Below are positions 9,477 through 12,522 of a stretch of 12,522 bases of DNA, in pieces. Source of the stretch: Bacteroidales bacterium (lineage in GTDB: Bacteria; Bacteroidota; Bacteroidia; Bacteroidales; Paludibacteraceae); the NCBI GenBank assembly GCA_900771035.1, contig CAAGML010000089.1:1-12522 (forward strand), written 5' to 3'. Positions within the stretch are counted from its first letter, which is position 1. Every line of letters starts with the position of its first letter. The notes below the pieces were generated by a model. The model did not search any database and had not been told where the DNA came from. It saw nothing but the letters and a program-made list of their open reading frames with translations. A program made the position numbers and the translations under genes.

Positions 9477-9672
9477 TTAAGGGTGGTTCTATTAATTATG
9501 TTTTCTATGTTAAAAGGCGGATGGTTCATAATTGGACGCTTTTGAATTTATTTTTGCATCTTGCTGCTTGTCAGTCGGTCACAATGCCCGCATTGCTCCC
9601 TCCTTCCGCACAGCAATCTGCTAAAAATAAACTTCAAAATCGTCTCAACCTAATTAATAGAACCACCCTTAA
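9477..9672. repeat. MITE-like palindromic element, copy 1 (intact ends)
   Basis: The element is about 190 bp with perfect terminal inverted repeats: AGGGTGGTTCTATTAATTA at 9480-9498 and its reverse complement at 9651-9669. The match extends to TTAA on both sides (22 bp). Inner arms also pair imperfectly: 9534-9566 (GGACGCTTTTGAA... to CTTGCTG) against 9611-9647 (CAGCAATCTG... to CGTCT). The left arm carries about 30 extra bases (roughly 9499-9533). The apical region 9568-9610 contains the small hairpin CAATG-CCCG-CATTG (9582-9595). If the element core is 9480-9669, both flanks read TA, compatible with a TA target duplication; this is inference. It encodes no protein. The right end supplies the TAA stop codon of the radical SAM gene, and the left end sits 5 nt before the cysS start. 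A second copy lies at 12312-12512. Confidence 0.85.
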
Positions 9673-10433
9673 TAAGTTACTATTGTTTCGATTCCTAAAT
9701 CCTTGATTCTGCGTGCGATGACCTCAAGTTCCCCGCCCTCGACCTTGATGAGGGTGTCAACAGGGGTTTTGCGGTCAATAGAGTAGAGTTGCACCTGCCG
9801 TGGCATGACTTTTTTCACAGCCTCGACCCATGCGTCAATCTCTTCAGGCGTGGTGTTGTCAACCTTCAGTCCTTTGAAAGAGCCACGGAGGAACATTGTC
9901 TGTATCACGCATTTATGACCGAATTGCATCATTCCTTCGATGGCTTTCGCGACTGTGTAGAATGATTGCTGTGGCTGGTTGATAATTCTGGCGGTAGATT
10001 CGATGGCAGAGTCAAGTTTCAGTATGTTGTTGTCTATTTTTTTCAGTGCCTCGACCACATCTTTTTTCCAGAGCATCGTGGCGTTAGAAAGTACTGACAA
10101 TTTGGCATTTGGCATATATTTATCCCTGAGTGCTATGCAGTCATCTACGATTTCGGCGAAATGCGCATGGGTTGTAGGTTCGCCGTTGCCTGCGAATGTG
10201 ATAACGTCGATTTCTTCGCCTTTTGCCTGCATCTCTTTCAATCGTTTTTCGAGTGCGTCGTGTACTTCTTGGGGGGTGGGCTGGTGGGATTCTGCCTTGA
10301 AATTCAACCCACATTCGCAGTATATGCAGTCAAACGTGCATATCTTGGCTTCTTGGTGGAGGAGGTTCACACCTAAGGAACGTCCTAATCTACGGCTTTT
10401 TATGGGTCCTACTATTATCTCACGGAACAGCAT
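9669..10433 (-). CDS. Radical SAM protein, COG0731-like
   Basis: The product is about 254 residues. The cluster-binding motif is CTFDCIYC (Cys32, Cys36, Cys39; CX3CX2C), preceded by GPIKSRRLGRSLGVNL, which is typical of COG0731 Fe-S oxidoreductases related in part to TYW1-type enzymes. A GNGEPTTHAHF segment (about 82-92) corresponds to the SAM-binding GGE-like motif. A further Cys41 lies next to the cluster site. The reaction is unknown for the bacterial members and nothing here specifies it. The frame opens upstream at TTG 10460, but that TTG is part of the TACCTTTG promoter box. The ATG at 10433 (MLFREIIVGP) matches family N-termini, so I chose it. The gene has its own promoter; its stop codon is formed by the end of the repeat element. 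It may read through into cysS. Confidence 0.88.
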   Translation of the reverse strand: MLFREIIVGPIKSRRLGRSLGVNLLHQEAKICTFDCIYCECGLNFKAESHQPTPQEVHDALEKRLKEMQAKGEEIDVITFAGNGEPTTHAHFAEIVDDCIALRDKYMPNAKLSVLSNATMLWKKDVVEALKKIDNNILKLDSAIESTARIINQPQQSFYTVAKAIEGMMQFGHKCVIQTMFLRGSFKGLKVDNTTPEEIDAWVEAVKKVMPRQVQLYSIDRKTPVDTLIKVEGGELEVIARRIKDLGIETIVTY

Positions 10434-10457
10434 GATTATTTCTTTTGTTTTAGCCTG

Positions 10458-10489
10458 CAAAGGTAGTGAAAATTATTGGGAAAAAGAAA
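10458..10489 (-). promoter_or_regulatory. Bacteroidetes-type promoter of the radical SAM gene
   Basis: On the minus strand TACCTTTG (10465-10458) is a perfect -7 element. A weak -33 candidate TTTC lies at 10489-10486, 20 nt upstream. The expected start point leaves a leader of about 15-20 nt before the ATG at 10433. The -33 region overlaps a 10-bp inverted repeat, which could modulate use of this promoter. Confidence 0.78.
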
Positions 10490-10510
10490 TTTTAATGTGA
10501 AAAATTTCTT
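10484..10510. promoter_or_regulatory. AT-rich perfect inverted repeat overlapping the -33 region
   Basis: AAGAAATTTT (10484-10493) and AAAATTTCTT (10501-10510) are exact reverse complements around a 7-nt spacer. The arms overlap the expected -33 position of the radical SAM promoter, so this could be an operator. With almost no GC it is a poor terminator stem. Function is not shown by sequence alone. Confidence 0.45.
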
Positions 10511-10529
10511 CTTCATTCGTCAAACATAC

Positions 10530-10903
10530 TTTTATCGACAATTTATCGACACAGTGACGATAAAATATCGATGATTCACAAATACTTTATCAACGTATTA
10601 TCAACATATTATCAACACAATGACAATAATTTACCGACACTTTGCCGACACTTTACCGACACTTTATCGACACAGTGACGATAAAATATCGACACTTTAT
10701 CGACACAGTAGCGATAAAATATCGACACTTTATCGACACAGTAGCGATAAAATATCGACAATTCACTAATACTTTATCAACGTATTATCAACATATTATC
10801 GACATAATGGCAATAATTTACCGACACATTATCGACACATTATCGACACATTATCGACACATTATCGACACAGTGACGATAAAATATCGACACTTTATCG
10901 TCA
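10530..10903. repeat. Array of 34 phased 11-bp repeats (consensus NWTTATCGACA)
   Basis: Starting at 10530 the sequence divides into 34 consecutive 11-mers ending at 10903 without a single insertion or deletion. Eighteen units end in CGACA and three in CAACA. TTATCGACA occurs exactly in ten units, TTATCAACA in three and TTACCGACA in three. Five units read CAGTGACGATA or CAGTAGCGATA and are always followed by AAATATCGA, producing a 33-bp (3 x 11) higher-order unit at 10662, 10695 and 10728 and related copies at 10541 and 10860. Four CATTATCGACA units lie in direct tandem at 10827-10870. A larger 89-bp block is duplicated (10552-10640 and 10739-10827). There are no unique spacers, so it is not CRISPR. 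The array ends at the stop codon of the AlbA_2 gene. Possible roles are protein-binding iterons or a slippage-generated satellite. Confidence 0.93.
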
Positions 10904-10904
10904 C
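10873..10904 (-). terminator. Hairpin at the 3' end of the AlbA_2 gene (possible terminator)
   Basis: GTGACGATAAA (10873-10883) and TTTATCGTCAC (10894-10904) are perfect 11-bp arms around a 10-nt loop. The stem begins at the last base of the AlbA_2 TAG stop codon on the minus strand. It is made from the last units of the 11-bp array, whose final unit has TCGTCA instead of TCGACA, which makes this pairing perfect. There is no U-run after the stem, so termination is uncertain; it may instead stabilise the 3' end of the mRNA. Confidence 0.45.
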
Positions 10905-12295
10905 TATTCTGTAGCCGTTTTTGCAACGTATTCACGGTTTTTATTTGCTCCGACGGTCTCTAAAATCATATCGTTAACCATAGACACCAACAACTGCTTA
11001 GCGTATGATTCACTGATGTTTAGCATTTCTTTTACATTTTTGGATGTTATACTGCCATTTTGCTTTACATACTGAAGAATAAGTTCCTTTTTATCGCTAC
11101 TCTTTGTCGCTTTATTGCTGCTTTTTATTGTTTTATCACTACTTAATCTCCATAATATCACTTTGAATTGGTTTGAACTGTATTGGTTGTCGAAATCTAT
11201 TCTGACGTTTTCTTTCAATATTCGTGGAATGCCAGAACCTAAGCCTTTGTATATCATTGTCCTGTTTCCGAATACAGCCATTTGGGGGTTGCGTTGTTTC
11301 GATACGCCAAGTTTTATGTCGTCAATACTTATGTCTTCGCACAAAGCACCGCTGTTGATGATTTCAACCCTGTTGTCAAATATGAGTACCCTGATTGCGG
11401 CGGGGCTGTTGATATCTAAGTGAACCAGAGCATTTTGCATTACCTCTTCAAGTACAACTTCGGGGATTTCCAATACTCCTGCTTTGTTGAAATTTTGCCC
11501 GTTTTGGACGTAGTGGAGATTTGCTTTAATGAAATTGAGCGTGTCTTCAAACATTTTCGGTACACGCCCTGTGATGTCCCTGCTGTCTTTGTATATTGAC
11601 CCTCCTATGTCATTTCCCTGATAGGCAACGGCTTTCACGACGAACCAAGGTAGTAATAATTGTGGTTGTCTGCCGAAAAACAGAGTTCCAGCAACAGTAA
11701 GTCTGTTGTCGTTGTCAATGATTTTCTGGCTTTGCAGCAACTTGGTCAATGGCATGTCGAAATCGTTGGTTTTCCTGCCAAACGAGGATATGAAGTAGTG
11801 TTCAACAACGTTTAAGTCCAGGTCCTCCAATGTTGTACCCTCTAATGCGGATAATTCGGGCTTGTATCTGCCTGAGTCTTGGAACAATGACAGAATTTCG
11901 TTGTTTTCGGTCACTCTCCGCTTGTCGGCTCCTTGTTTCACCCAGATTTCTCCGTTGATGCTTTTGTATGGTTTGTCTTTGCCCCTTGGCACATAGCAGA
12001 TTACGAATAAATCTCCTTTTAATTTTACAGTTTCAGTCTGGATGTAAATCGTTGGTTTTATTTGTTCGTTGGCGGTGTTTCCCAACTCGTTGTTTGTGCG
12101 TTGGGCTTCCTCGTACGTCAGACCAATCATTTCGCCTTTTTTGTCGTCAATGCCGAAAATGATTTTTCCTCCTCCGCAGTTGGCAAAGGCTATGATTTCT
12201 CTTGCGATTTCTTTTTGGGTGGAGAATTCTCTTTTGAATTGTACGAATGAGGTTTCACCACATTCGACAATCTCTTTTAATTCTTTTCCGGTCAT
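10904..12295 (-). CDS. AlbA_2 (Schlafen-type) DNA-binding / ATPase-like transcriptional regulator
   Basis: The product is 463 residues. An AlbA_2 domain occupies about residues 14-130 (ETSFVQFKREF, then FANCGGGKIIFGIDDKKG). A central region is followed by the C-terminal ATPase-like module typical of these proteins at about 278-375: EEVMQNALVHLD, VEIINSGAL, SKQRNPQMA, GLGSGIPRIL. A low-complexity linker SSDKTIKSSNKATKSSDK (385-402) follows, made of a 21-bp DNA repeat, and then a winged-helix-like segment (about 403-459). In the family the ATPase module usually reads HRDY, and here it is HLDI, so ATP turnover is doubtful. Proteins of this build are accessory, often annotated as transcriptional regulators or ATP-binding proteins; some Schlafen-like members act in phage defence, but nothing here proves that. 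It stands alone, with a repeat copy 16 nt upstream and the 11-bp array immediately downstream. Confidence 0.88.
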   Translation of the reverse strand: MTGKELKEIVECGETSFVQFKREFSTQKEIAREIIAFANCGGGKIIFGIDDKKGEMIGLTYEEAQRTNNELGNTANEQIKPTIYIQTETVKLKGDLFVICYVPRGKDKPYKSINGEIWVKQGADKRRVTENNEILSLFQDSGRYKPELSALEGTTLEDLDLNVVEHYFISSFGRKTNDFDMPLTKLLQSQKIIDNDNRLTVAGTLFFGRQPQLLLPWFVVKAVAYQGNDIGGSIYKDSRDITGRVPKMFEDTLNFIKANLHYVQNGQNFNKAGVLEIPEVVLEEVMQNALVHLDINSPAAIRVLIFDNRVEIINSGALCEDISIDDIKLGVSKQRNPQMAVFGNRTMIYKGLGSGIPRILKENVRIDFDNQYSSNQFKVILWRLSSDKTIKSSNKATKSSDKKELILQYVKQNGSITSKNVKEMLNISESYAKQLLVSMVNDMILETVGANKNREYVAKTATE

Positions 12296-12311
12296 GGTGG
12301 CGTTTGTTTTT

Positions 12312-12512
12312 AGGTGAGTTCTATAAATTCACCGTTTAAGATGAGAAAGTAAAAATATGTAACAAATAAACTTTTTGGTGTTTTTGAAGTTTCTTTTGGC
12401 ATCTTGCTGATTGTCAGTCGGTCACATAGCCCGCTATGCTCCCTCCTTCCGCACAGCAATCTGCTAAAAATAAACTTCAAAATCGTCTCAACCTAATTAA
12501 TAGAACCACCCT
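12312..12512. repeat. MITE-like palindromic element, copy 2 (left end decayed)
   Basis: Positions 12391-12512 match 9548-9669 of copy 1 at 115 of 122 positions with no indel; the last 76 bp are identical. The right terminal repeat TAATTAATAGAACCACCCT (12494-12512) is intact. The presumed left end AGGTGAGTTCTATAAATTC (12312-12330) matches the copy 1 end at only 14 of 19 bases. Inner arms still pair: TTTTGAAGTTTCTTTT...CTTGCTG against CAGCAATCTGCTAAAAATAAACTTCAAAA. The apical hairpin is CATAG-CCCG-CTATG (12425-12438). Orientation is the same as copy 1. As in copy 1, the left end lies just before a minus-strand start codon (16 nt upstream of the AlbA_2 ATG). Confidence 0.8.
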
Positions 12513-12522
12513 ATTCTATTAT

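Noticed and set aside
9549..9556. TATTTTTG in the repeat element as a plus-strand -7 promoter box
   Set aside because: There is no TTTG/TTG at the right spacing upstream, copy 2 has lost the motif, and no plus-strand gene follows.
9521..9706. 61-codon open frame through the repeat element
   Set aside because: It crosses the palindromic element and the end of the radical SAM gene on the opposite strand. The composition is that of the repeat, with no protein features.
10434..10460. TTG start at 10460 for the radical SAM gene
   Set aside because: The TTG is part of the TACCTTTG promoter box, so it would not be transcribed. The ATG at 10433 fits the family N-terminus.
10530..10903. CRISPR array
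   Set aside because: Repeats are 11 bp and contiguous with no unique spacers, and no cas genes are present.
10530..10903. Chromosomal or plasmid replication origin
   Set aside because: The units differ from the DnaA box at a normally conserved position. No replication initiator gene, dnaA or dnaN, is in the window, and all genes run the same way with no strand switch. Kept only as a binding-site hypothesis.
10642..10914. Plus-strand 90-codon open frame with YRHFIDTV-type repeats
   Set aside because: It lies wholly in the 11-bp array. Because 33 bp is 11 codons, a stop-free unit automatically gives a long repetitive open frame. It has no ribosome-binding context, and the end runs into the AlbA_2 gene on the other strand.
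9477..12512. Composite transposon formed by the two repeat copies
   Set aside because: No transposase or integrase lies between or beside the copies, copy 2 has a decayed left end, and no flanking duplication of the whole segment is visible. Only recombination between copies is proposed.

Overview
The window looks like a chromosomal segment from a Bacteroidales bacterium, most likely of the Prevotella group. Three things suggest this. Two transcription units are preceded by the Bacteroidetes -7 promoter element TACCTTTG. The genes lack clear Shine-Dalgarno sequences. The gene content (DUF4831, an S41 C-terminal protease, the cysS-mazG-DUF4831-uvrA order) fits Bacteroidetes. The genus is inference. 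All eight protein genes and both tRNA genes lie on the minus strand, so transcription runs from high to low coordinates.

Reading in the direction of transcription: (1) 12512-10904: a Schlafen-type AlbA_2/ATPase-like DNA-binding protein, with a decayed palindromic repeat element just upstream of its start. (2) 10903-10530: a striking array of 34 consecutive, perfectly phased 11-bp units abutting the 3' end of that gene. (3) 10510-9669: an AT-rich inverted repeat, a Bacteroidetes promoter and a COG0731-type radical SAM gene. (4) 9672-9477: an intact MITE-like palindromic element that fills the gap between the radical SAM stop codon and the cysS start codon. (5) 9474-3473: a tight operon cysS-mazG-DUF4831-uvrA, joined by 4-bp ATGA overlaps or a 1-nt gap. 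(6) 3435-3163: a promoter, two identical tRNA-Asn(GTT) genes and an intrinsic terminator. (7) 3145-161: an operon of a dCMP deaminase, an S41 C-terminal processing protease and a YrbG-type Ca2+/Na+ antiporter, with 4-nt spacing and a TAATG overlap.

Regions 5-7 are ordinary housekeeping: Cys-tRNA charging, nucleotide pool sanitation (MazG, dCMP deaminase), DNA repair (UvrA), envelope proteolysis and ion transport. The accessory interest lies in 9477-12512. There, two related repeat copies in the same orientation bracket the radical SAM gene, the 11-bp array and the AlbA_2 gene. The two repeat copies differ at only seven positions over a 122-bp core. Four of those seven are two compensatory base-pair swaps in one small hairpin, which indicates that a folded RNA or single-stranded DNA form matters. 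The 11-bp array has consensus WTTATCGACA, one base from a DnaA box, and keeps strict one-turn phase for 374 bp without an indel. No known system was recognised that combines these parts; their functional linkage is a hypothesis.
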